Assembly: GCA_947581745.1 (NCBI GenBank)
Contig: CANPVW010000144.1
Span: forward strand, 1 to 15,106
DNA: 15,106 bases
Origin: Candidatus Benthicola azotiphorus
GTDB lineage: Bacteria; Gemmatimonadota; Gemmatimonadetes; Palauibacterales; Palauibacteraceae
Direction of reading: 5' to 3'
Made by a program: the position numbers and the translations under genes. Shown here piece after piece: positions 5,275-14,868 of this stretch. Within the stretch, counting starts at the first letter, position 1; the number at the start of each line of letters is the position of its first letter. The notes under the pieces are model-generated. The model was not told where the DNA came from and did not search any database. It was given only the letters and a program-made list of their open reading frames with translations.

Positions 5275-7983
5275 ATGCCAGAGCTGTCGTTCCAGCTGAA
5301 CGGCCGACACGTGAAGGTCACGTACGAGGAGGACATGCACCTGCTCGACGTGCTGCGTGACCGGTGTGGCGTCACGTCGCCGAAGGACGGGTGCGCCCCG
5401 CAGGGAGCGTGCGGCTGCTGCACGGTGCTGGTGGAGGGCCGGGCGGTGCTGAGCTGCCTCCGGAAGCCGGAATCCGTGGAGGGCACGGCTGTCACCACCC
5501 TGGAGGGGATTTCCGAATCGCGTCGCCGTCTCCTGGCGGACGCTTTCGTCATCGAGGGTGGGCTGCAGTGCGGCTACTGCACGCCCGGCATAGCCGCCCG
5601 CGTCGCCTCCCTGCTCGACCGTACCCGGGACGTGGACGAGCAGCAGGTCCGGAAGGCCCTGACCGGCCACCTGTGCCGCTGCACCGGCTACCAGCGGATA
5701 GTGGACGCGGTGCTCACGGCCGCCGAGGCGTGGCCGGACGGCCAGCTCGAAAGTGATCGGAGGCCGCGGCGCGCGAGCCTGTTCCGACCATCCCGCGGCA
5801 CCGGACCCCAAGCGGCTGTCGATGCGGACGGGGTCGGAGGAAGCGGTCTCCGCTATCGGGGAGAGCGGCGTACGCTCGGTGAGGAGGCGTACGTGGCCGA
5901 CATGAGCGTCGACGACATGCTTCACGGGGCCGCGGTCCTGAGCCGCTACCCCCGCGCTCGCGTACTGCGCGTGGACGCTTCGCGGGTGCTGGACATGCCG
6001 GGCGTCGCACGGGTCGTCATGGCGCCGGACGTCCCCGGAAGCCGGCGTGTCGGTCTGATTCGGGCCGATTGGCCCGTCTTCGTGAGCGAAGGCGAGATCA
6101 CTCGCTGCGTGGGGGACGTGCTGGCGCTCGTCCTGGCGGACACGCGGCTGCACGCTGCACGGGCGGCCGAAGCGCTCGAACAGGCGGTCGAGTACGAGGT
6201 CCTGGAACCGGTTACCGATCCGATGACGGCCCTGGCCGAGGGATCACCGGTCATTCACGAGGAAGGAAACCTCCTGGAGGTGTGCGCCTTCGCTCGCGGC
6301 GACGTGGATGCCGGACTCGCTGCGGCGGCGCACGTGGTGGAGGCCTCCTTCATCACGCAACGCATCGAGCACGCCTTCCTGGAACCGGAAGCGTGTCTGG
6401 CGGTGCCGTCCGGATGCGGCGATGAGAGCATCGGCGGTCCCGCGGGCGAAGCCGCGGTCAAGGTCTACACGCAGGGCCAGGGCGTGCACGAGGACCAGGC
6501 ACAGATCGCATCGGTGCTCGGCGTCGAACCCGGAGCCGTCGAGGTGGAGCTGGTGAGCAACGGCGGGGCGTTCGGCGGCAAGGAGGACCTGTCGATTCAG
6601 GCCCAGACGGCGCTCGCGGCGAGCCTCACCGGCCGACCCGTGCGGACCATCCTGACGCGCGAACAGTCGATCCGCCTGCACCCCAAGCGCCACCCGATTC
6701 GACTGCACTATCGGGCGGGCGTTGACGCGGAAGGGCATCTCACGGCCGTGCGCGCCCGCATCATCGGCGACACGGGAGCCTATGCCTCCGTCGGAATGAA
6801 GGTCCTCGAGAGGGCGGCTGGACATTCCTGCGGCCCCTACCGGGTGCCGGCGGTGGACATCGAGGCGAAGACCGTCTACACGAACAACCCTCCCTGCGGT
6901 GCGATGAGGGGGTTCGGGGCCAACCAGGCGTCGTTCGCCATCGAGGGCGTTATGGACCTGCTCGCCGAGAGGGTGGGGATCGACGGCTACGACATCCGCG
7001 AGCGGAACATACTGAGGCCGGGAGACCGCTTCGCGACCGGGCAGGTGATGCGGGAAAGCTGCGGAATCCGGCAGACGCTGGAGGCGGTCCGCGACGTGTA
7101 CAAGGAGGCCAGATACGCCGGCATCGGCTGCGGAATCAAGAACACGGGGATCGGAAACGGGCAGGACGACTCCGGGAGGGTGCTCCTGCGGGTGATGCGG
7201 GACGGGCGCCTGGAGATCCTGACAGGCTACACGGAGATGGGCCAGGGGTTGTTCACGGTCCTTCGCCAGGTCGTCCACCAGGAGACCGGTCTGCCGGTGC
7301 ACGCGATGGATGTCCGGACGGCCAGCGATCCCCGCGTGGTATGCGGCATGACGACGGCCTCGCGGGCGACCGCGCTTCTCACGGCCGCCGGCCGCATCGC
7401 TTCCGAGAAGCTGGCCGCCGACCTCGCTTCGACCGGCGATCTGGGAGCCCTCGAAGGTCGCGAGTATCCAGGCGAGTACGTGTGCGACTTCACGACGAAG
7501 CCGGGCGACGATGTCGCGGACCCGGTGACGCACATGACCTTCAGCTACGCCACGCAGGTCGTGATCCTGGACGATGAGGGGCGCCTGGAGCGGGTCGTGG
7601 CGGCGCACGACGTGGGACGGGCGATCAATCCGGTGCTGTGCGCCGGACAGATCGAGGGGAGCGTGCACATGGGCCTCGGCTACGCCCTGTCGGAGGACTT
7701 TCCCTGCACCGACGGAATCCCGGACTCCCTGCTGCTCAGGGACCTCGGAATTCTAAAGGCCAGGGAGACACCGGAGATCGAGGTCATCCTGGTCGAGGTC
7801 CCCGACGAGGTGGGAGGCTACGGATCGAAGGGGGTGGGCGAGATCGGCCTCGTCCCGACGGCCGGCGCCGTCGCCGGAGCGCTCCACGCGTTCGACGGGA
7901 AGAGACGCTTCGAGCTCCCCATGAGCGACGCGCCGGCAGCTCTCCCGTCGGTGCCGAAGAGCCGCCGAAAGGTGACCGCATGA
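5275..7983 (+). CDS. Fused [2Fe-2S]-molybdopterin xanthine dehydrogenase, selenium-dependent type (902 aa)
   Basis: This is a purine hydroxylase with the iron-sulfur domain fused ahead of the molybdenum domain. Residues 1-155 hold two [2Fe-2S] clusters: Cys40, Cys46, Cys49 and Cys61 (motif GCAPQGACGCCTV), then Cys99, Cys102, Cys134 and Cys136. A linker leads to the molybdenum part from about residue 195. GGAFGGKE ends at Glu437, LERAAG holds Arg513 (both purine-binding positions), MRGFGANQ and EMGQGLFTV line the cofactor, and SKGVGE places the catalytic Glu at 856. The stretches GDRFATGQV, IGCGIKNTGIGNG, VVAAHDVGRAINP and VGEIGLVPTAGAV are those I associate with the selenium-dependent xanthine dehydrogenase family. 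Such enzymes carry a labile selenium ligand rather than selenocysteine, so no in-frame TGA is expected and none is seen. Selenium maturation genes (yqeB, yqeC) are not in the window. Its stop overlaps the lipoprotein start (ATGA). Confidence 0.88.
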   Translation: MPELSFQLNGRHVKVTYEEDMHLLDVLRDRCGVTSPKDGCAPQGACGCCTVLVEGRAVLSCLRKPESVEGTAVTTLEGISESRRRLLADAFVIEGGLQCGYCTPGIAARVASLLDRTRDVDEQQVRKALTGHLCRCTGYQRIVDAVLTAAEAWPDGQLESDRRPRRASLFRPSRGTGPQAAVDADGVGGSGLRYRGERRTLGEEAYVADMSVDDMLHGAAVLSRYPRARVLRVDASRVLDMPGVARVVMAPDVPGSRRVGLIRADWPVFVSEGEITRCVGDVLALVLADTRLHAARAAEALEQAVEYEVLEPVTDPMTALAEGSPVIHEEGNLLEVCAFARGDVDAGLAAAAHVVEASFITQRIEHAFLEPEACLAVPSGCGDESIGGPAGEAAVKVYTQGQGVHEDQAQIASVLGVEPGAVEVELVSNGGAFGGKEDLSIQAQTALAASLTGRPVRTILTREQSIRLHPKRHPIRLHYRAGVDAEGHLTAVRARIIGDTGAYASVGMKVLERAAGHSCGPYRVPAVDIEAKTVYTNNPPCGAMRGFGANQASFAIEGVMDLLAERVGIDGYDIRERNILRPGDRFATGQVMRESCGIRQTLEAVRDVYKEARYAGIGCGIKNTGIGNGQDDSGRVLLRVMRDGRLEILTGYTEMGQGLFTVLRQVVHQETGLPVHAMDVRTASDPRVVCGMTTASRATALLTAAGRIASEKLAADLASTGDLGALEGREYPGEYVCDFTTKPGDDVADPVTHMTFSYATQVVILDDEGRLERVVAAHDVGRAINPVLCAGQIEGSVHMGLGYALSEDFPCTDGIPDSLLLRDLGILKARETPEIEVILVEVPDEVGGYGSKGVGEIGLVPTAGAVAGALHAFDGKRRFELPMSDAPAALPSVPKSRRKVTA

Positions 7984-8453
7984 ACCGGCGCCTTCGGGGA
8001 GTCCCGGGCTTCGTGATCCTGCTCGCGTGGATGGCTGCGGCCGGGTGCGGGGACGAGCCGCTCGGCCCGGAGGCGAAGTCGCTCGCCACCGCCCGCGCGC
8101 GCTGGGAATCGGCCGGACTCGAGGACTACGCGTACACATACCGGATGTCCTGCTTCTGCCCGCCCCAGCTGCTGGAGAACGCCCGGGTGAGCGTGTCGGA
8201 GGGAAAGGTCTCGGCCGTGCAGCTGCTGGAGTCCGACATCCCCGCACCACCGGAGACCTACGACGTCTACGCCACGATCGACGACCTGTTCGACCGACTC
8301 GCGCGGGACCTGGCCAGCGACCCGGCCGTATTCGAGGTCACGTATGACGCTTCGCTCGGGTATCCCACGTCGGCCCGGATAGACATCTCGGAGCAGATCG
8401 CGGACGAGGAGTATTCGTTCGCGGCCTCCGACCTGGTCCCCGCGACCCCTTGA
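7980..8453 (+). CDS. Small lipoprotein, DUF6174-like (157 aa)
   Basis: The function is unknown. The N-terminus has positive residues, a hydrophobic segment (about 8-21) and a lipobox ending Ala-Ala-Gly-Cys23, so it should be exported and lipid-anchored. The mature part has the pattern I associate with DUF6174: a Trp followed by LEDYAYTYRMSCFCPP (47-62), then VSVSEGKV, a TIDDLFDRL helix, YDASLGYP and an acidic strand DEEYSF. The paired cysteines of CFC are conserved in that family and may form a disulfide or bind something. The ATG overlaps the stop of the fused xanthine dehydrogenase (ATGA), and ygfK starts 10 bp after its stop. It is therefore embedded and translationally coupled in a cytoplasmic purine operon, which is unexpected. 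A secretion-dependent role in substrate capture is only a guess. Confidence 0.82.
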   Translation: MNRRLRGVPGFVILLAWMAAAGCGDEPLGPEAKSLATARARWESAGLEDYAYTYRMSCFCPPQLLENARVSVSEGKVSAVQLLESDIPAPPETYDVYATIDDLFDRLARDLASDPAVFEVTYDASLGYPTSARIDISEQIADEEYSFAASDLVPATP

Positions 8454-8463
8454 GGCAGGCGTA

Positions 8464-10554
<2,091 letters not shown>

Positions 10555-10562
10555 GTGGATCC

Positions 10563-11972
10563 ATGCGCACGCGCCTTCACAACCTTCGGATCGTGCCGGA
10601 CGGGCCGGAAGTCGGCGGACCGGACACGATCCCCGCCGACCTGCTCATCGAGGGCGAGCGGATCGTGGCGGTGGCTCCTCCGGACCAGAGGCCGGCGGAA
10701 GCCGACGAGCTTCGCCTGGACATGGAGGGACAGCTGGTCCTTCCCGGCGCGATAGACGGCCACGTGCATTTCGACGACCCGGGATTCACGCATCGCGAGA
10801 ACTTCGAGACCGGTACCCGCGCCGCCGCCGCCGGCGGAGTCACCTGCGTCGTGGACATGCCGTGCACGTCGCTGCCTCCGGTGACCTCCGGGGCCAACCT
10901 GCGCGAGAAGCTCGCCGTGATCGCCCCGAAGGCGCGAGTGGACTACATGCTGTGGGGCGGCGTCTCGGCCAACGCGATGGAGGAGCCCGACTGGGTTGCG
11001 CACCTCGAGGAAGTCGTCTCGGAGGGCGTGGCGGCGATCAAGCTCTACATGCTGAGCGGAATGGAGACCTTCAGGGACCTGGATGCACAGGGCCTCGAGC
11101 AGGCCCTGCGCGAGACCCGACGTCTCGGAATACCGGTGGGGGTGCATGCCGAGGACAGGAACCTGGTCCTGGAGATCACGCGGAGGCTGATCGAAGAGGG
11201 ACGGAACGAACCGCTGGACTACGCGGCGTCCCGGCCGGCCGCGGGTGAGGTCTCGGCCGTTTCGACCCTCAGGACGCTCTGCCGCAGGACAGGGGCCCGC
11301 ATCCATGTCGTGCACGTGGGCGCGGGCGAAGCCCTCGACGTGATTGCGGAGGCTCGCGGCGAGGGCTTGCCGATGTCCGGCGAGACGTGTCCCCAGTACC
11401 TGGAGTTCACGGAGGAGGACCTGCAGTCTCAGGGCGCGCTCCTCAAGACGGCCCCGGTGGTGAAGACGGAAGAGGATCGCGAACGCCTGTGGCAAGGCGT
11501 TGCGAACGGAGACATCCAGCACGTGGCAACCGACCACGCGGCGGGAGAATGGCCGGCGGAGAAGCGAACCGGCTCGATCTGGACAGATTACGGAGGCGTT
11601 CCGGGCGTGGAGCTGCTCCTGCCCTACCTGTACTCGGAAGGCTACCGAAGGGGACGCATCTCGCTCGCGAGGATGGTCGAAGTCGTGTGCGCGGCCCCGG
11701 CGTCCTTCTTCGGCATCGGCGGGCGCAAGGGGCGCATCGCCCCCGGATTCGACGCGGATCTCGCGGTGATCGATGAGACGGACGGGTGGACGGTACGTGC
11801 CGGGGACCTCCACAACCTGAACCGATACACTCCGCTCGAGGGCCGGCGGCTCGCGGGTCGGGTCACGGCCACCTTCGTTCGTGGGGTGCGGGTGTACCAC
11901 CGGGACGCCGCCGGCGAGGAGTTCCTCGAGCCTGCCGGCTTCGGACGCCGGATCAGGCGAGAGCCGGCGTGA
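10563..11972 (+). CDS. Cyclic amidohydrolase, HyuA/allantoinase/dihydroorotase type (469 aa)
   Basis: This is a zinc-dependent hydrolase of cyclic amides, expected to open a hydantoin, dihydropyrimidine, allantoin-like or imide ring. The amidohydrolase barrel ligands are visible: His67 and His69 in DGHVHFDDPG, the probably carboxylated Lys160 in AIKLYM, His195 in GVHAED, His251 in HVVHVGAG, and Asp324 in ATDHA. This places it with the two-metal dihydroorotase/allantoinase/hydantoinase group. The short FDDPGFTHRENFETGTRAA segment reads more like allantoinase and dihydroorotase than E. coli HyuA (phenylhydantoinase), which sits in the same locus there. AGGTGG lies about five bases before the ATG. 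It starts eight bases after ygfK and ends four bases before ssnA. By context it acts on a ring intermediate of purine breakdown; the exact substrate cannot be read from sequence. Confidence 0.85.
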   Translation: MRTRLHNLRIVPDGPEVGGPDTIPADLLIEGERIVAVAPPDQRPAEADELRLDMEGQLVLPGAIDGHVHFDDPGFTHRENFETGTRAAAAGGVTCVVDMPCTSLPPVTSGANLREKLAVIAPKARVDYMLWGGVSANAMEEPDWVAHLEEVVSEGVAAIKLYMLSGMETFRDLDAQGLEQALRETRRLGIPVGVHAEDRNLVLEITRRLIEEGRNEPLDYAASRPAAGEVSAVSTLRTLCRRTGARIHVVHVGAGEALDVIAEARGEGLPMSGETCPQYLEFTEEDLQSQGALLKTAPVVKTEEDRERLWQGVANGDIQHVATDHAAGEWPAEKRTGSIWTDYGGVPGVELLLPYLYSEGYRRGRISLARMVEVVCAAPASFFGIGGRKGRIAPGFDADLAVIDETDGWTVRAGDLHNLNRYTPLEGRRLAGRVTATFVRGVRVYHRDAAGEEFLEPAGFGRRIRREPA

Positions 11973-11976
11973 CCCC

Positions 11977-13368
11977 ATGAGCTACGTCACCGTGCTCGGG
12001 AACGGACACCTGCTCACGAGCTGGGAAGATCCTTCCGTCGTCCCGAGCGGCGCCGTCGCCTGGATCGGCGATCGCATCGTGACCATCGGCTCCGAGGCGC
12101 AGGTGCTCGCAGCCCATCCGGACGCGCGGCGCCTCGATGCCCATGGCGGGCTCATTCTGCCAGGGCTGGTGAACCTGCACCACCACTTCTATTCGGCGCT
12201 TGCCCGAGGGCTCGACCCGCGTATCGAGATGCGTGACTTCCCGGAGATCCTCGACCGTCTCTGGTGGAGACTGGACCGCGCCCTCGACCGCGACACGATC
12301 GGTCTGTCCGCCCGGCTCTCCGCCGCAGAGTGCGTCCGTTGGGGCTGTACCACCGTGTTCGACCACCACGCCTCGCCCTCCTCGATCGACGGCAGCCTGG
12401 ACCTGCTGGCAGCCGCCCTGTCGGAGGCCGGCATCTCGGGCATCCTGTGCTACGAGGTGAGTGACCGGAATGGACCGGATGGCGCGGCGCGGGGGATCGA
12501 GGAGAACCTGCGTTTCCTCGCGGATCGGACGGAGGATCCCCGAATCCGGGCGGTGTTCGGGCTCCATGCCAGCTTCACGCTCTCTGATGAAACTCTGGCA
12601 TCCGTAGCGGAGAGGCGCCCGCCGGGCTCCGGCGTGCATATCCACGTGGCGGAGCACCCGATCGACGACGTATTCTCCCGCGAGACTTTCGGCGCCACGC
12701 CGATCCAGCGGCTCGAGCGGTTTGGAATGCTGGACGACCGGGCGCTCCTGGCGCACGCGATCCACGTCGTGGACGCGGACTACGACCTGGCCGCTGCGGC
12801 CGGAGCAACCCTGATTCACAACCCGGAGTCCAACGCCAACAACGCGGTCGGTCGCATGGACATCCCGCGGGCGGCGGGACGGGGATGCGCCATAGGGCTG
12901 GGCACCGACGGGATGTCGTCTGACGTGCTGAGGACCGTCAGGTCTGCCTTCCTCGGCCTTCGAGGCGGATCGGGAGACCCGACTCTCGGCTTCGACGTCC
13001 TGCCGGGGCTGCTGGCCACGAACGCCCGCGTGGCAGGCCGGTTCCTGGACGAACCGCTGCTCGGGCAGCTCGCTCCCGGCGCTCCCGCGGATGTGATCGC
13101 GGTGGATTCGGCCCCGCCGACGACGATCGACGCCGAGAACTGGTTCGGACACCTGGCATACGGAGCTTCCGATTTTCGGGTCCGACACACGGTGGCGAGA
13201 GGCCGGGTGCTGCTGGAAGACTTCACCCACGCCGCCGCGGACCCGGCAGCCCGGGCCGCCAGGGCTCGCAACCTCGCCCCGGCGCTGTGGAAGCGGTTTC
13301 ACGAGCTCGGATGGAACACGCCCTATCTCGGTCCGTCAGCGGTAGCCGGAGAGGAGAGCGCGAGATGA
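11977..13368 (+). CDS. ssnA: SsnA-type aminohydrolase/chlorohydrolase-family enzyme (463 aa)
   Basis: A metal-dependent amidohydrolase of the guanine-deaminase/ATZ family, matching E. coli SsnA along its length. Ligands are His68 and His70 (LHHHF), His221 and His223 with Glu226 (HIHVAEH), His260 (LLAHAIHV) and Asp311 (LGTDGMSSD). Family-specific pieces shared with E. coli SsnA are LWWRLDRALD, DHHASPS.I.GSL, EENLRF and HNPESNANNAVG. SsnA was named for a stationary-phase viability effect in E. coli, and its locus is now tied to purine or urate degradation. It presumably deaminates or hydrolyses a purine-derived intermediate; the reaction is not readable from sequence. The ATG at 11977 is chosen because the conserved fold begins there, and it lies four bases after the previous stop. 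Its own stop overlaps the next ATG (ATGA). Upstream in-frame codons fall inside the previous gene and are rejected. Confidence 0.88.
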   Translation: MSYVTVLGNGHLLTSWEDPSVVPSGAVAWIGDRIVTIGSEAQVLAAHPDARRLDAHGGLILPGLVNLHHHFYSALARGLDPRIEMRDFPEILDRLWWRLDRALDRDTIGLSARLSAAECVRWGCTTVFDHHASPSSIDGSLDLLAAALSEAGISGILCYEVSDRNGPDGAARGIEENLRFLADRTEDPRIRAVFGLHASFTLSDETLASVAERRPPGSGVHIHVAEHPIDDVFSRETFGATPIQRLERFGMLDDRALLAHAIHVVDADYDLAAAAGATLIHNPESNANNAVGRMDIPRAAGRGCAIGLGTDGMSSDVLRTVRSAFLGLRGGSGDPTLGFDVLPGLLATNARVAGRFLDEPLLGQLAPGAPADVIAVDSAPPTTIDAENWFGHLAYGASDFRVRHTVARGRVLLEDFTHAAADPAARAARARNLAPALWKRFHELGWNTPYLGPSAVAGEESAR

Positions 13369-14849
13369 AGATCGTCGACGAGGCCGCACGGGAACGGGCC
13401 GTCGCCCGTTGCCGCGAGCGCCTGGTGGTCATTCCCACCTTCGCGCAGCAGAGAGACCCGTCGACCGCGGACGCAGCCGTCAGGGAAGCGTTGCTGGAGA
13501 TCGACATGCAGGCGGCTGATCCGCTGAACCTGTTCCGCATCACGTGGCGGAACGACACGCGATCCGGCGGGTTCGGCGAGGTCAACGCGATCGAGATCCC
13601 ACCCGAGCTGTCCGGCGTCCGGGCGCGGATAGTCGGTCTGGTCGGGGAGCGATTCCCGACGGGTGCGCACAAGGTGGGTGCGGCATTCGGTTGTCTCGTC
13701 CCGAGGCTGGTCAGCGGCGAGTTCGACCCGACGGCCCACCGGGCGGTTTGGCCCTCCACCGGCAACTACTGTCGCGGCGGCGTCTTCGACAGCGTGCTGC
13801 TCGGATGCTCCACCCTCGCCATCCTGCCCGAGGAGATGAGCCGCGAGCGCTTCGAGTGGCTCGAGAGCATGGGCGCGGAGATCATCGCCACGCCGGGCTG
13901 TGAGAGCAACGTCAAGGAGATCTTCGACGCCTGCTGGGAGATCCGCCGGACCCGACCGGAAGCGGTGATCTTCAACCAGTTCGATGAGTTCGGGAACTAC
14001 CTGTGGCACTACGGAGTGACGGGCCCGGCCGTACAGGCGGCCTTCGACGGGCTGGCCGGCCCGGCCGACAGGCTGGCGGCCTGGGTGAGCGCAACCGGCT
14101 CGGCGGGCACGCTGGCGGCCGGTGACTTCCTGAAGCAGGGCCATCCGGGCCTCCGGATCACGGCGGCGGAGGCCCTCCAGTGCCCGACGCTGCTCCGGGC
14201 CGGCTTCGGAGGGCACCGGATCGAGGGAATCGGGGACAAGCACGTTCCCTGGATCCACAACGTCCGGAACACCGACTTCGTGGCGGCGATCGACGACGAG
14301 GCGACGATGCGCCTGCTCCGCCTGTTCAACGAGCCGGCGGGCCGGGAGCTGCTGCTGTCCCGGGGCATTCCCTCCGCTGCGGTGGATTCGTTGCCACTGC
14401 TAGGCATATCGTCGATCGGCAACCTGATCGCTGCGATCAAGACGGCCCGCTGGTTCGACATGGACGAACACGACGTCCTGTTCACCTCGTTCACGGACTC
14501 CGTGAGCCTGTATCGCACGCGGCTGGATGAGCTGCGCGTCGAGCGTGGAGAGTACGATCCGGTCTCCGCGGCCGTGGATCTCGAACGTCGGCTCCTGGGC
14601 ACCACGACGGACCACGTGCGGGAGCTGACGTATCCCGATCGGAAGACGATCCACAATCTCAAGTACTTCACGTGGGTCGAACAGCAGGGTCGGACGGTGG
14701 ATGAGCTGGACGCGTTGTGGAGCCCCGGCTTCTGGATCGACCTGCAGGCGAGGATTGCCGAGTGGGACGAAGCGATTGACGCCTTCAACGACGACACGGG
14801 AGCGCTGGCCGCTCTTCGAAGCCGGGCCGCCGCCCGGCAGCACACCTGA
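13365..14849 (+). CDS. Fold-type-II PLP-dependent enzyme in the ygeX position (494 aa)
   Basis: A tryptophan-synthase-beta/cysteine-synthase superfamily enzyme. Lys103 in FPTGAHKVGA is the likely Schiff-base lysine; the TGAHK context recalls TrpB. PSTGNYCRGG (130-139) fits the substrate carboxylate loop, followed by LPEEMSRERFEWLESMGAEI, a helix-strand typical of the small domain. SATGSAGT (242-249) fits the phosphate-binding glycine loop. About 150 residues follow the core, longer than plain cysteine synthases. E. coli places YgeX (2,3-diaminopropionate ammonia-lyase, about 400 aa) next to YgeY; this protein holds that position but does not align well with YgeX at the lysine (FKMLGG there) or in length. 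By context it may eliminate ammonia from an amino acid intermediate. The start overlaps the ssnA stop (ATGA), preceded by GAGGAG. The PLP fold is well supported; the reaction is not. Confidence 0.8.
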   Translation: MKIVDEAARERAVARCRERLVVIPTFAQQRDPSTADAAVREALLEIDMQAADPLNLFRITWRNDTRSGGFGEVNAIEIPPELSGVRARIVGLVGERFPTGAHKVGAAFGCLVPRLVSGEFDPTAHRAVWPSTGNYCRGGVFDSVLLGCSTLAILPEEMSRERFEWLESMGAEIIATPGCESNVKEIFDACWEIRRTRPEAVIFNQFDEFGNYLWHYGVTGPAVQAAFDGLAGPADRLAAWVSATGSAGTLAAGDFLKQGHPGLRITAAEALQCPTLLRAGFGGHRIEGIGDKHVPWIHNVRNTDFVAAIDDEATMRLLRLFNEPAGRELLLSRGIPSAAVDSLPLLGISSIGNLIAAIKTARWFDMDEHDVLFTSFTDSVSLYRTRLDELRVERGEYDPVSAAVDLERRLLGTTTDHVRELTYPDRKTIHNLKYFTWVEQQGRTVDELDALWSPGFWIDLQARIAEWDEAIDAFNDDTGALAALRSRAAARQHT

Positions 14850-14853
14850 CGGC

Positions 14854-14859
14854 AGGAGG
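14854..14859 (+). promoter_or_regulatory. Ribosome binding site of ygeY
   Basis: A perfect AGGAGG lies nine bases before the ATG at 14869, in the 19-bp gap after the PLP enzyme. It supports this start and independent initiation within the operon mRNA. Confidence 0.65.
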
Positions 14860-14868
14860 GTGGGAGGC

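Noticed and set aside
6244..7668. A 474-codon minus-strand frame opposite the fused xanthine dehydrogenase
   Set aside because: Shadow of a conserved coding strand: low-complexity His/Arg-rich translation with no ribosome binding site or motif.
5275..7983. A selenocysteine codon in the selenium-type xanthine dehydrogenase
   Set aside because: The frame contains no internal TGA, and this family uses a non-amino-acid selenium ligand.
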